From JAWKZG01 sp041396125 (lineage in GTDB: Bacteria; Pseudomonadota; Gammaproteobacteria; Competibacterales; Competibacteraceae), in NCBI GenBank assembly GCA_041396125.1, contig JAWKZG010000010.1:62001-126000 (forward strand): a DNA stretch of 64,000 bases, in the 5' to 3' direction. Of the stretch, positions 17,966 to 26,146 are shown in pieces. Every line of letters begins with the position of its first letter. The stretch's first letter is position 1. The translations under genes and the position numbers were made by a program. The notes below the pieces were generated by a model. That model saw only the letters and a list, made by a program, of their open reading frames with translations. It was not told where the DNA came from and did no database searches.

Positions 17966-17988
17966 GCTATCGGAGGTAGCGGTTTTTT
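17966..17988 (+). terminator. Rho-independent terminator of the ABC importer operon
   Basis: GCTATC-GGA-GGTAGC forms a six-pair stem (one G-U pair) followed by GG and six T residues at 17983-17988. It lies 14 bp after the last permease. Confidence 0.65.
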
Positions 17989-18017
17989 CCAGCCGTTCAA
18001 AATGATATTTTGGATGA

Positions 18018-19042
18018 ATGGGACAAATAACCTTATTGTTCGTTAGAAAAGTGATCAATGAAGTCGACGATAGCATCGACAAGGATGACTTATTGCGTTC
18101 GCTAGGCATTGACCCGAATAACGAGCCGGATAGCTGGATGGATCCCTCGCACAGGGTGCCTGACACTGCGTACTATGCCTTGCTGGAAAGGATCGCGGCA
18201 GTAGACCCGCATGCTATCACGCTGCCGTTGCGGGTTGGTGCTGCGATGCGCTGCGATGAATACGGTGCATTCGGTCTCGCCTGGAAGTCAGCGATCAACC
18301 TGCGGGGCTCCTATGAGCGTGCGGAACGCTATGCGCGCATGCTGACAAGCGTTTCGACCCATACCGTCGAGATGACTGACAACGGTGCATTCATGCACCT
18401 GCATCGGGAAGGGGAGCGGCGTCTTGGCATGCGGTTTTCCAATGAAGCCACCCTTGCCAGCATCGCCTCGATCAGCCGGCAGGTTTCCAGTAAAGCGTTC
18501 ACCCCGCTCGCCGTGTATTTCAAGCACCCGGCGCCGCACACCACAGCCTGTCATGACGCTTATTTCGGCTGCCCGGTGCATTTTGAATCAGACCGGGATG
18601 CGCTGCTTGTTTCCAATGAAACCTTGCAGACAAAGAACAAACTGGGCGATGAAAGTATTTCGAAGTTCTTTGATGCGCATCTTGAGGCTGAACTGTCCAG
18701 GCTGGAAGATGACAACTCCTCGACCGACGGATTCGGATTCAGATTTCCAAATCCTTGAGTGAAGGTATTCCGACAATCTCCGATGTAGCGGGACACTTCG
18801 GTATGAGCGGGCGGACATTGCAACGCCGGCTGGCGAACCGGGGCTACTCGTATCAAACACTGGTTGATGAGTCCCGCCGGCAGTTGGCCGAACGTCTGCT
18901 GCAGCAGACCGATTATTCGCTCGCTGAAGTCGCTTTCATGACAGGTTTCTCCGAGCAAAGTGCCTTCACGCGTGCTTTTAAACGCTGGGCTGGGCAAACG
19001 CCGCGCTCTTTTCGCATTGACTCGCAGGCTAAACCGCACTGA
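18018..19042 (+). pseudogene. AraC family transcriptional regulator, frameshifted before the DNA-binding domain
   Basis: The first frame (18018-18758) encodes the N-terminal arabinose-binding-like domain of the OruR/ArgR-type AraC group (DLLRSLGIDPNNEPDSWMDP, LPLRVGAAMRCDEYGAFGL). The HTH domain follows one frame over: RIQISKSLSEGIPTISDVA, then MSGRTLQRRLANRGYSYQTL and SLAEVAFMTGFSEQSAFTRAF, to 19042. Adding one C in GATTCGGATTCAG at about 18737 restores one reading frame of about 341 residues, the normal length. Either a sequencing slip or a recent mutation. It may control the NmrA-like gene that follows. Confidence 0.85.
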
Positions 19043-19145
19043 CAAAATCTGGCGGGTGGTGTTAAAAGTTTGGCGGCAGCTGTCAAGAATCGTTTTGCTA
19101 TAACCTGTAACTTTTGGCTTGCAACTTAATCAACAGGAGCAAGCC

Positions 19146-20003
19146 ATGAATAACCTTCAGAATCAGCCCCAACAAGCTAAAGGGCTCACCCTTGTACTCG
19201 GTGGCACAGGCAAAACAGGCCGCAGAATCGCTGCCAGTCTGGAGGCGAAAGGTGTACCCGTCCGCATTGGTTCGCGTGCCGCTTTGCCCTCTTTCGACTG
19301 GAACAACGAAGCGGGCTGGGATGCCTGTCTGCAAGATGTTGAGGCGGTTTATATCAACTATGCCCCGGATCTTGCCATCCCTGGTGCCACCGACTCCATT
19401 CAGGCCTTTGTTGACCGGGCCAAACGTCATGGGGTTGCGCGTCTGGTGTTGTTGTCCGGTCGTGGTGAAGCAGAAGCGCAGGCCTGTGAACGGATCGTGC
19501 AGGCAAGCGGTATCGAATGGACCATCGTCCGTGCCAGCTGGTTCTATCAAAATTTCTCGGAAGGCGCTTTTGTCGATATGGTTCTTGCCGGCCAGATCAC
19601 TTTGCCCGCAGACGATACGCCCGAGCCATTCGTGGATGTTGACGATATTGCCGACGTTGCTGTCGCCGCGTTAACCGAATCGGGACATGCCGGAGAAGTC
19701 TACGAAGTCACCGGCCCGCGCCTGATGACCTTTGCTGATGTGGCGTCCGAACTGTCGCGGGCTACCGCACGTGCGATCACCTATGTACAGATCCCGCACG
19801 ACGCGTTTATTGCCGGCGTTACGGAATCCGGTGCTCCGAAAGAAGTCGCCTGGTTGCTGGACTATCTTTTTGCCACGGTACTCGATGGCCGCAACGCTCA
19901 GCTCAGCGACGGCATTCAGCGGGCGCTGGGACGTCCGCCAAAGGATTTCACCGCCTATGCCCGGGAGGTCGCTGCCTCTGGATTATGGAAGGCAGTCGCA
20001 TAA
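19146..20003 (+). CDS. NmrA-like NAD(P)-binding protein
   Basis: 285 residues from the ATG at 19146, chosen for the AGGAG ribosome site seven bases upstream. GTGKTGRRIA near residue 20 is the nucleotide-binding loop of NmrA/TMR-type atypical short-chain dehydrogenases, followed by YINYAPDLAIPG, LVLLSGRGE and VRASWFYQNFSEG. These proteins sense or reduce with NAD(P)H; some are quinone reductases. No substrate evidence. It follows the AraC regulator by 103 bp. Confidence 0.9.
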   Translation: MNNLQNQPQQAKGLTLVLGGTGKTGRRIAASLEAKGVPVRIGSRAALPSFDWNNEAGWDACLQDVEAVYINYAPDLAIPGATDSIQAFVDRAKRHGVARLVLLSGRGEAEAQACERIVQASGIEWTIVRASWFYQNFSEGAFVDMVLAGQITLPADDTPEPFVDVDDIADVAVAALTESGHAGEVYEVTGPRLMTFADVASELSRATARAITYVQIPHDAFIAGVTESGAPKEVAWLLDYLFATVLDGRNAQLSDGIQRALGRPPKDFTAYAREVAASGLWKAVA

Positions 20004-20013
20004 AACACTCGAT

Positions 20014-20038
20014 GCCCCGTATCCTGCATGTACGGGGC
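20014..20038. terminator. Hairpin between convergent genes
   Basis: GCCCCGTA (20014-20021) pairs exactly with TACGGGGC (20031-20038), loop nine bases. It sits between the NmrA-like gene and the convergent GNAT gene. There is no T run, so termination is plausible but not certain. Confidence 0.5.
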
Positions 20039-20071
20039 GCTCCTGCTTGTTAGCCACAATTGGTCGAGCAG

Positions 20072-20623
20072 CTAGAGCGCCAGTTCCATAAACAGCGCAC
20101 TGGAAATATAAGCCTTCATTGCTTCAGAAGGCTGGTATTTTTTCATGCTGTTATCGGGATATGGCGCGATTTCCCTGAACCCGACCGATCGGTACAGCGT
20201 ATGTGCCGCCGACAGAACCCGCAAACTCTCCAGGCGAACCGTCTGAAATTGCATGGCACGCGCATCAGCAAGAAGCCTTTCCAGCAAAAAGCGACCGGCT
20301 CCCAGACCTCGTGCTGAGGGCTGAATATACATTCGCTGGATTTCAGCAACCGCAGGTGTCAGCCGCTTGAGACAGCCAACCCCGATATGTTGCCCGGCGT
20401 GGCGAACGACATAAAACCGACCTGCCGGGGGAAAGAATTTAGACTCATCGTGCAGATCGGAGGCTGCCATTGTCTCTATGTCAAAGTCCAGCCCGTATTC
20501 GTGAGTAGCCTTATCGCGGATAAATGCAAGGTATTCCCGAATCAGCATCTCGGCCGCTTGGCGCGTTACGGAGTCCTGGACGGGGATAAGCTCCAGTGGT
20601 GAACTCACAATAACTCTCCTCAT
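20072..20623 (-). CDS. GNAT family N-acetyltransferase
   Basis: 183 residues. The acetyl-CoA binding signature is IQRMYIQPSARGLGAGRFLL (R-x-x-G-x-G/A), followed by LESLRVLSAAHTLYRSVGF, both typical of GNAT proteins. The N-terminal part (AAEMLIREYLAFI) resembles the MarR-less GNAT branch found beside small-molecule resistance genes. Substrate unknown. Convergent with the NmrA-like gene. Confidence 0.9.
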   Translation of the reverse strand: MRRVIVSSPLELIPVQDSVTRQAAEMLIREYLAFIRDKATHEYGLDFDIETMAASDLHDESKFFPPAGRFYVVRHAGQHIGVGCLKRLTPAVAEIQRMYIQPSARGLGAGRFLLERLLADARAMQFQTVRLESLRVLSAAHTLYRSVGFREIAPYPDNSMKKYQPSEAMKAYISSALFMELAL

Positions 20624-20688
20624 AGTATTTTATCTTTGGCTGCCTAAGGCCTTGCTCACCACGTCCCATACAGCAATTTGTCAGGCTT

Positions 20689-21215
20689 TTATCTAGTTCT
20701 AACATAGTGGCTTTTGACAAGTGAATTATCATAAACCTCGGTATTTTTGTGAGTAAACTTCAATGGTTCAATCAGCTCACCAAATAATGGTATGCCGCTA
20801 CCCAGTAAAATAGGTATTCGTGTGATAATAAGCTCATCTATAAGATCAGAAGCCAAAAAACTTTGGATAACCATGCCACCATCAATATAAAGGTTGCTGA
20901 ACCCTTGTGATTGAATAATTTCCAGAACTTTATCTGGATTACCGGAAATAAACTCTATGTTACCTGTCAAGTCAGATGGCACTTCTGTCAACTTAGAGCT
21001 AAGAACGAATACTTTTTCTCGTAGGGCCATTCGCCAAAAGTTCTTACTTTTTCGAATGAGTTTCGCCCCATTACCAATGCATCAATATTGCTTATAAATT
21101 CGGAATAGCCATAGTCACTATTGGTTGGGTTAGGTTGTTCAAGAAGCCACTCAATTCCACCGTCTCTGGTGGCAATGTAGCCATCAATACTTGTGGCAAT
21201 GTAGACATAATTCAT
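20689..21215 (-). pseudogene. DHFR/RibD-like reductase domain protein, frameshifted
   Basis: The N-terminal half (21215 down to 20988; MNYVYIATSIDGYIATRDGG, then ALVMGRNSFEKV) and the C-terminal half (to 20689; KVFVLSSKLTEVPSDL, LYIDGGMVIQSFLASDLIDE) are in different frames. Adding one A to the run in GAGAAAAAGTA at about 21010 joins them as PYEKKVFVLSS, giving about 175 residues, the usual length for dihydrofolate-reductase-like proteins of the RibD C-terminal family. The real start may be 21221 or 21215. AT-rich relative to neighbours. Confidence 0.85.
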
Positions 21216-21335
21216 GTGCATGATGCTCTTTGGTATTGCAGCCTAAGCTTGATTTTCCCCATTAAGGGGGTTGGCTAAGCGTCGGGCGGTAACCACGATG
21301 GGCTGCTTTGTTTCAGCTAAAGAGTAAAGTATTTC

Positions 21336-21608
21336 ATGAATGGATTACCGTCCGACATCCTGGCAATTATAGAGCTATTTGCGCCCTTGTTCAGCCAATC
21401 GGTGTGGCAGCGGGCGTGTCCGTTGTTGATCGGTGCGATTCTGGTGCCGGACCGACGGACGGTGGCGTCAGTGCTTCGGGTCATGGGTCTGAGCGCGGAC
21501 GCGCGGGCAAGGGCTAGAAAAATTATCATCAGCATGCTGAACCGGGCGCAGTGGTTTAGGGTTGGTGATCGCCCGCACTTTTTTTTTTGCCAAAAACTAC
21601 GCCGGTAA
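21336..21608 (+). pseudogene. Transposase N-terminal fragment (IS701-like)
   Basis: The 90-codon frame reads LPSDILAIIELFAPLFSQSV, then LLIGAILVPDRRTVASVLRV and MGLSADARARA. This matches the N-terminus of DDE transposases of the IS701-like group, where NYHRVLNRAxW follows; here a frame change leaves IIISMLNRAQW. The catalytic domain is absent, so this is a dead remnant. It marks past insertion at this spot. Confidence 0.7.
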
Positions 21609-21706
21609 ACCTGATGGTCGTATTGTTATCAACGCAGATCTTGGGATATTGCAGTGAGCAGCAAACTTTTGCTACAAGCAAACATTATCACCGTTAGAAT
21701 GACATC

Positions 21707-21724
21707 ATATTGTTATAACAATAT
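21707..21724. promoter_or_regulatory. Perfect 18-bp palindrome, probable MarR operator
   Basis: ATATTGTTATAACAATAT is its own reverse complement: half-sites ATATTG and CAATAT six bases apart. It lies upstream of the marR gene. The same half-sites with the same spacing occur in the cupin promoter at 22648-22665, which argues that both are bound by this MarR protein. Confidence 0.65.
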
Positions 21725-21868
21725 CAAATTTTAAAATGATATAGACTTGGCATGATGTTATCAGGTATTAACAATGTCGGTATTAAGATGATTATTCAAG
21801 ATGTATTCTGCACATCCTCAAACCAAAAAATTGGCACGAAGTGTCAACAAAGCGTAAGAGTCCAGCCT

Positions 21869-22420
21869 ATGCAAAAAAAAATCTCATATGCCGATCAGGA
21901 AACTGATGCCGGTGATCTGATAGCTGAACCAGAACGGCTGCTGGACATGGATACGTCTGTGCTGAGCCAGGTGCACTTCGTTGGCAACCGCATCCAATCT
22001 ACCGGTATGGCAGGCTATCGTAAGTGGTTTGATATCAGTATCTCGGAGTTTCGATTACTCGTTGTTATCTCAAATGAGCCAGGCTCAACAGGTGCCCGTA
22101 TCCATGAAATTATGGGGCTCGATTTGGGTGCGATCAGCCGAAGTCTTCGTAAAATGGAAGAGCGGGGGCTGGTCGTGAGCCTAGCTCATGCCAAGCATCC
22201 GTCCTATCGCCGTTGGTATTTGACTAAGGCCGGCGCTAACCTGCATGACCGCGTTCACGTGATGACCGAAAAGAGGGAAGCGGCCTTGCTTAAGGGGTTC
22301 AGCAAGGCAGAGATATTCCAATTGCTGTCCTATCTTCACCGGCTTTCCGATAATGCCGACGAGTTAAAACGTATTGCCGAGGAAGGTGATGGTGCGCGGG
22401 ACACCGACTCGAGCGCCTGA
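21869..22420 (+). CDS. MarR family transcriptional regulator
   Basis: About 183 residues from the ATG at 21869 (MQKKISYADQETDAG); a start at 21752 would add 39 residues that do not look conserved. The winged helix is clear: ISEFRLLVVISNEPGSTGAR, MGLDLGAISRSLRKMEERGL, and the wing HPSYRRWYLTKAG. Binds DNA as a dimer and is probably autoregulated at 21707-21724. The cupin gene downstream is a likely target. Confidence 0.9.
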   Translation: MQKKISYADQETDAGDLIAEPERLLDMDTSVLSQVHFVGNRIQSTGMAGYRKWFDISISEFRLLVVISNEPGSTGARIHEIMGLDLGAISRSLRKMEERGLVVSLAHAKHPSYRRWYLTKAGANLHDRVHVMTEKREAALLKGFSKAEIFQLLSYLHRLSDNADELKRIAEEGDGARDTDSSA

Positions 22421-22492
22421 GTCAGCGAGGATTCCTGCGCTGGCCCTGTGGTTGCAGGCTCCGTGATTGCTGTAACTATAATTTGCGCTCAT

Positions 22493-22523
22493 CCGGGCAA
22501 CTAGCCTGTTGTCCCGGTTTTTT
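22493..22523 (+). terminator. Rho-independent terminator after marR
   Basis: CCGGGCAAC (22493-22501), loop TAGCCT, GTTGTCCCGG (22508-22517), then six T residues. The stem has nine pairs with one bulged T. It ends marR transcription, so the cupin gene uses its own promoter. Confidence 0.88.
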
Positions 22524-22646
22524 GACGGTCTCTTTTACCGCTGGACTTAAGCTCCCACAATACCAGCATATCTGTCATCTTGGTGCAGGTTGATGGTTTT
22601 GTGTGCAATCTGTTTAGTTTGAGAAAACAACATTAGTATAAAAATT

Positions 22647-22679
22647 GATATTGACATGGCAATATCATTACCATAATAT
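22647..22679 (+). promoter_or_regulatory. Sigma-70 promoter of the cupin gene overlapped by a MarR-type operator
   Basis: TTGACA at 22651-22656, a 17-bp spacer and TAATAT at 22674-22679: near-consensus. The inverted repeat GATATTG-ACATGG-CAATATC (22647-22666) covers the -35 box. Its ATATTG-N6-CAATAT core is identical in half-sites and spacing to the palindrome before marR. Binding would block the promoter. The rest of 22421-22748 holds only the marR terminator. Confidence 0.75.
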
Positions 22680-22748
22680 TTTGACCACATCGACCGTATG
22701 TGGCGATGAGGTAGACACAGATAGAATTGTATTCGAGAGGAGAGACTA

Positions 22749-23096
22749 ATGGCTAAAGTATCCAGTAATGTCGGCAGCAAGGTAATCTTTGAAAACGATA
22801 AGGTTAAGGTCTGGGACTTTGTGCTCCAGCCTGGCGAAGAAACTGAAATGCACAAACACGACAAATCGTACATGTGGTATGCCATTCAGGGAGGACCTCT
22901 GGATTGTGAAGACGAACACGGTAATGACCTCGGCGTATTCGATGTGCCAACTGGCGGCGTCTTTGATATCAAGCTGAATGGCGATGAACTCGAGGTTATG
23001 TCGGAAATTGCTAAAGGGGCCAAAATTCCTGTTACCCACAAAGCGAAAAATGCTGGCGATACGCCTTATCGAGAAATTCTTATTGAATTCAAGTAA
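22749..23096 (+). CDS. Small cupin-domain protein
   Basis: 115 residues with a strong ribosome site (GAGAGGAGAG). A single cupin barrel: DFVLQPGEETEMHKHDKSYM carries the first motif with E and two His; the second motif is reduced (VFDIKLNGDELEVMSE). Single-domain cupins of this type include small dioxygenases and sensors. Probably repressed by the adjacent MarR protein, hinting at a role in detoxifying or sensing an aromatic or oxidant ligand; the substrate is unknown. Confidence 0.85.
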   Translation: MAKVSSNVGSKVIFENDKVKVWDFVLQPGEETEMHKHDKSYMWYAIQGGPLDCEDEHGNDLGVFDVPTGGVFDIKLNGDELEVMSEIAKGAKIPVTHKAKNAGDTPYREILIEFK

Positions 23097-23430
23097 CCAG
23101 CTAATTCCCTTAATCTCCTGAGCTAGTAGCTAAAACAGGGTGTGGTGTTAGCCATGATGATCTACGGTTAACACCAAGCATTCCTGGCTGGATACGGTTG
23201 CCGGTTGCCGGTTGCCGGTTGCCGTATCACCTGATGATTAAACTTCCGTCAAACTGACCGGAAGGCTTCAGAATCATTTCAAACACCCAAGTATCGATCC
23301 CGACTGCCACATCAAACAGGGTTTTCGAAGCATTGCCGGTGGGTGATCGAAAGACTTCCAGTCTATATTTTCTTACCATTGCCGCTTAGCAAAGCGGAGT
23401 CATCCCGTATCCGCGGAATAGGGAAAAAAC
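23097..23430. other. Intergenic stretch with a short tandem repeat
   Basis: 334 bp between the cupin and the hydrolase. It contains four exact tandem copies of GGTTGCC at 23196-23223 and no gene I can support. No clear promoter for the hydrolase was found. Confidence 0.6.
23196..23223 (+). repeat. Four tandem copies of GGTTGCC
   Basis: Exact 7-bp units start at 23196, 23203, 23210 and 23217. Non-coding. Such heptamer tracts can change copy number by slippage. Confidence 0.85.
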
Positions 23431-24141
23431 ATGTCTACCTATGTTCTCGTTCATGGTGCATGGCATGGTGGTTGGTCTTGGCGCTGGGTTCGCAAGATCC
23501 TTGAGCAAAACCACCATCGTGTTTATACGCCAACTATGACGGGTCTTGGCGAGCGTGCGCATCTGCTGTCGGCAAACATCACGATGGACACCGTTATCGA
23601 AGATATCGCGAACGTTTTGAGATACGAAGACCTAAGCGACGTGATTCTGGTTGGACACAGCTTTGCAGGTACTGTGATCTCTGGTGTGGCGGAACGTGTT
23701 CCTGATCGCGTCAGGCAGCTTATCTATCTCGATGCTGCGATATTGGAAGATGGGGAAAGCATGTTCGGATGTATGCCGTCGGAAATTGCAGCTGAACGGC
23801 AACGATTGGCCAGAGAAACCAGCAACGGCATGTCTCTACCCATTCCGAGCGCCGCAAGTCTTGGTATCCTGGACCATGAACAATGGGCCTTCCTGAAAAG
23901 GTTTTTGACGCCTACAGCCGCTGTCCACCTACGTTACGCCTTTGCAGCTTCGAAATCGACCGGGGAAGGTTTTCCCTGCAGCTATATTGTTTGCACCAAT
24001 CCTGCTTACGCACCTCTGGCGTGGTCCTATGACCGTGCGAAAAAATATGGCTGGCCCATTATCCCTATTAATACGGGGCACGATGCCATGGTCAGTGCGC
24101 CAGAGGCATTATCCAAAATTTTGATGCAATGGCATGCATAG
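23431..24141 (+). CDS. Alpha/beta hydrolase (esterase of the salicylate esterase/HNL-like group)
   Basis: 236 residues, beginning MSTYVLVHGAWHGGWSWRWV (HG oxyanion region). The nucleophile elbow is GHSFAG with Ser77, and the catalytic His is in the late NTGHDAM segment. Short, cap-poor members of this group include EstC-like esterases and plant-type methylesterases. A cytoplasmic enzyme without a signal peptide. Next gene downstream is convergent, so it ends its own unit. Confidence 0.92.
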   Translation: MSTYVLVHGAWHGGWSWRWVRKILEQNHHRVYTPTMTGLGERAHLLSANITMDTVIEDIANVLRYEDLSDVILVGHSFAGTVISGVAERVPDRVRQLIYLDAAILEDGESMFGCMPSEIAAERQRLARETSNGMSLPIPSAASLGILDHEQWAFLKRFLTPTAAVHLRYAFAASKSTGEGFPCSYIVCTNPAYAPLAWSYDRAKKYGWPIIPINTGHDAMVSAPEALSKILMQWHA

Positions 24142-24276
24142 GGATTGTCAGAATCGCTGTTTACAGAGCATTTCGGAAAAACGACGACAAATACATTTGC
24201 AAAAGAATATACGCAATCTGCTGGCATTGGGAACGAGGAAAGGCCAGTCTATCAAGACGGGGCTCGGCAACGAGGC

Positions 24277-24690
24277 TTACTGGCAGGCACCAGGTTTCAA
24301 TAAATTCACCGATAAATGCTCCTTGAAATAATCAAAGTCTTTATCCGTCGTGAGTATTTGATAATTCCTTCGCCCGGCTGCTGAGAAAATGAGATAATTT
24401 GTATTGAATCCTTGAATCCTTTTTTCGCGGCAGCGGTTGTAGAAAATTGTCGCCACTTCGTAATCATCCTCTTTTAATCTTAAATCAGGGAACGCACGTA
24501 GGTTCGCCTTCAGCTTTTCGTATTGTTCTTTATAACGGATACCTGACAATACTTCCTGACGGATAATGCCAAGCACTACCACTCGTCCGTCAGCGATCAA
24601 TTATTCCAATAAATCAACATAGGCGTTTTGTGGTTGCTTCTGTCGCCTGAATGCAAGCGACCATACCGATGTATCAACAATGACTTTCAT
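24277..24690 (-). pseudogene. VapC-like PIN toxin with an in-frame stop at codon 30
   Basis: The frame starts at the ATG at 24690 (MKVIVDTSVWSLAFRR), with the first PIN-domain Asp at residue 6, and meets TAA at 24603-24601 right after YVDLLE. Directly after the stop the same frame continues (IADGRVVVLGIIRQEVLSGI, then LTTDKDFDYF) to 24277. A TTG codon at 24600 could restart translation, but the first acidic residue would be lost. PIN toxins are Mg-dependent RNases; this one is probably dead unless the stop is an error. It overlaps the antitoxin gene by four bases. Confidence 0.85.
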
Positions 24691-24917
24691 TTCTTTTGAC
24701 GTTGTTTTTTGTAGTCATAATCTTTCGCATAGTCGATCTTGCCGAATAACTTAACGATTTCCTTTTGCTTTCGTCGTTGGAGGTATTCTTCGAGCGCTTC
24801 TTCGACGACACCGCGTTTTGTTCTATGTCCACCCGACTTTAGTGCCTCATTCATCAAGTCGTTGTCAATTTCCAGATTCGTTGCTATAACCGCAATACCC
24901 ATCACATTTTTACGCAC
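24687..24917 (-). CDS. VapB-type antitoxin
   Basis: 76 residues (or 71 from the internal ATG at 24902). Contains LEIDNDLMNEALKSGG then HRTKRGVVEEALEEYLQ, the ribbon-helix-helix of VapB proteins of the DUF2191 type, and a basic tail that would bind the toxin. Pairs with the PIN toxin directly downstream (ATGA overlap). The antitoxin is intact while the toxin is broken. Confidence 0.88.
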   Translation of the reverse strand: MRKNVMGIAVIATNLEIDNDLMNEALKSGGHRTKRGVVEEALEEYLQRRKQKEIVKLFGKIDYAKDYDYKKQRQKK

Positions 24918-24941
24918 AAATTATCGCACATATAACAGTTT

Positions 24942-25151
24942 TTACTGCCATTTGAGTTTTAAATCCTTATGCGATTGAGCACAATCTCTAAGATAAAGAT
25001 TAATTAAGCTTTGATATGGCATCCCTTTGTCTTCAGCAAGCTTTTTAAAGTACTCGATGGTGTCTTCATCGAGGCGAATAGTAACTTGCTTCTTTAATTT
25101 CTTAGCGTAAGGATTTTTAACAGATTTAGAAAAATCGTAGTGATCACGCAT
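24942..25151 (-). CDS. brnA: BrnA-type antitoxin
   Basis: 69 residues with the BrnA pattern: FSKSVKNPYAKKLKKQVTIR, LDEDTIEYFKKLAEDKGMPY and QSLINLYLRDCA, a ribbon-helix-helix DNA-binding domain that represses its own operon and neutralises BrnT. The start overlaps the toxin stop by eight bases. Confidence 0.92.
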   Translation of the reverse strand: MRDHYDFSKSVKNPYAKKLKKQVTIRLDEDTIEYFKKLAEDKGMPYQSLINLYLRDCAQSHKDLKLKWQ

Positions 25152-25437
25152 TTCGATAACCTTCGTATATCTTACGTTCGCGTTTGTCTGCTTTGCGCGA
25201 TGAAATTATACGAATCACTTCGTTTTCTCTTACACAATGACAAACGACCAGGAGACGAGAATGGATGCTTGTTCCAAGAAGTATGAACCGATCTTCATCC
25301 TCGGAATGGTCTGGGTCAGCGATTAAGCGGGCATACTCATCCGTAAATGCGGACTTTGCCTCGCTAAAAGACACCCCATGTTTCCTGAGATTGGAGGCAT
25401 CCTTGACCGGATTCCATTCGAAGGTCAGATGATTCAT
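25144..25437 (-). CDS. brnT: BrnT-type ribonuclease toxin
   Basis: 97 residues: FEWNPVKDASNLRKHGVSF, then IISSRKADKRERKIYE, the conserved ends of the BrnT family (PF04365), a RelE-like ribonuclease. First gene of the brnT-brnA operon, all motif residues present, so this toxin-antitoxin pair looks intact, unlike the vapC pair beside it. Confidence 0.94.
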   Translation of the reverse strand: MNHLTFEWNPVKDASNLRKHGVSFSEAKSAFTDEYARLIADPDHSEDEDRFILLGTSIHSRLLVVCHCVRENEVIRIISSRKADKRERKIYEGYRNA

Positions 25438-25876
25438 TCCGTGATTGTAGTTACATTGTAATTATAGTCAATAGTGAAATTGCAACCGGAATGCTGGCGT
25501 TCGTCGTACTGGTAACGTTTCAAGCAGGGGCGCAGCTTACTGAGTCCTGGCGCGGCCCTAGCGGCCTTGATTTGTTATGTAGCACTTTCATAGCTTGCTG
25601 CTGGCCCGTATGTCCGGTGTAACTGTGAAAGACTTCTCCCCGCAGGGCGAAGATCTGGCAGCGGCATCGGGTGCGCTTCTGTGCGTTTGTGCGCGCTTGG
25701 GGCAATATTGCAAAGCGGTGTCTGGTCTGCTTAGATATGCCGATTGGAGTAGCGTGTCAGGGCAGGGGAGCGATAGTTGTCCTGCAACACGTTATAGTTT
25801 CGCGGTTTTAGGCTGTAGGGACAGCCTTTATGCGCCAGGCCTGATTTTTTGCAACACAACCGGAATTATTACGATT
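25438..25876. other. Leader region of the aryl-polyene locus
   Basis: 439 bp between brnT and the acyl carrier protein gene. The acyl carrier frame stays open upstream to 25595, but that extension is cysteine-rich, unlike any family I know, and is probably not translated. No consensus promoter or terminator was identified. Confidence 0.5.
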
Positions 25877-26146
25877 ATGAGTGAGTTTTCTGTTTTAGAA
25901 AAAGAGGTTGCAGACCTGATTATCGAGGCCTTGAATTTAGAGGATATGAACGCTGCTGATATCGACCCCGAAGCGCCCTTATTTGGGGAAGGCCTTGGGC
26001 TTGACTCGATTGACGCCCTGGAAATCGCGCTGGCTTTATCTACCCAATACGGACTGAAATTGCGTTCTGACGATAGCGAAAATCAGCATATTTTTGCCTC
26101 TCTACGGGCGTTGAGCCAGTATGTCGCTGAACACCGTCAACAGTAG
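25877..26146 (+). CDS. Acyl carrier protein of the aryl-polyene locus
   Basis: 89 residues from the ATG at 25877 (MSEFSVLEKEVADLIIEALN). The phosphopantetheine serine is in GLGLDSIDALEIAL (Ser44), and GLGLDS is the form typical of aryl-polyene carrier proteins. It tethers the growing polyene chain. The stop overlaps the next start (TAGTG). I chose this start because it gives the usual carrier-protein length. Confidence 0.93.
   Translation: MSEFSVLEKEVADLIIEALNLEDMNAADIDPEAPLFGEGLGLDSIDALEIALALSTQYGLKLRSDDSENQHIFASLRALSQYVAEHRQQ

Larger units (their letters stand above)
21222..21868. other. Region with transposase remnant and MarR operator, no intact gene
   Basis: About 650 bp between the DHFR-like gene and the marR start. 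It holds a truncated transposase (21336-21608) and the palindrome at 21707-21724. An upstream in-frame start for the MarR gene exists at 21752. Confidence 0.6.

Noticed and set aside
25595..25876. In-frame extension upstream of the acyl carrier protein
   Set aside because: The extension matches no family I know and would double the size of a standard carrier protein.
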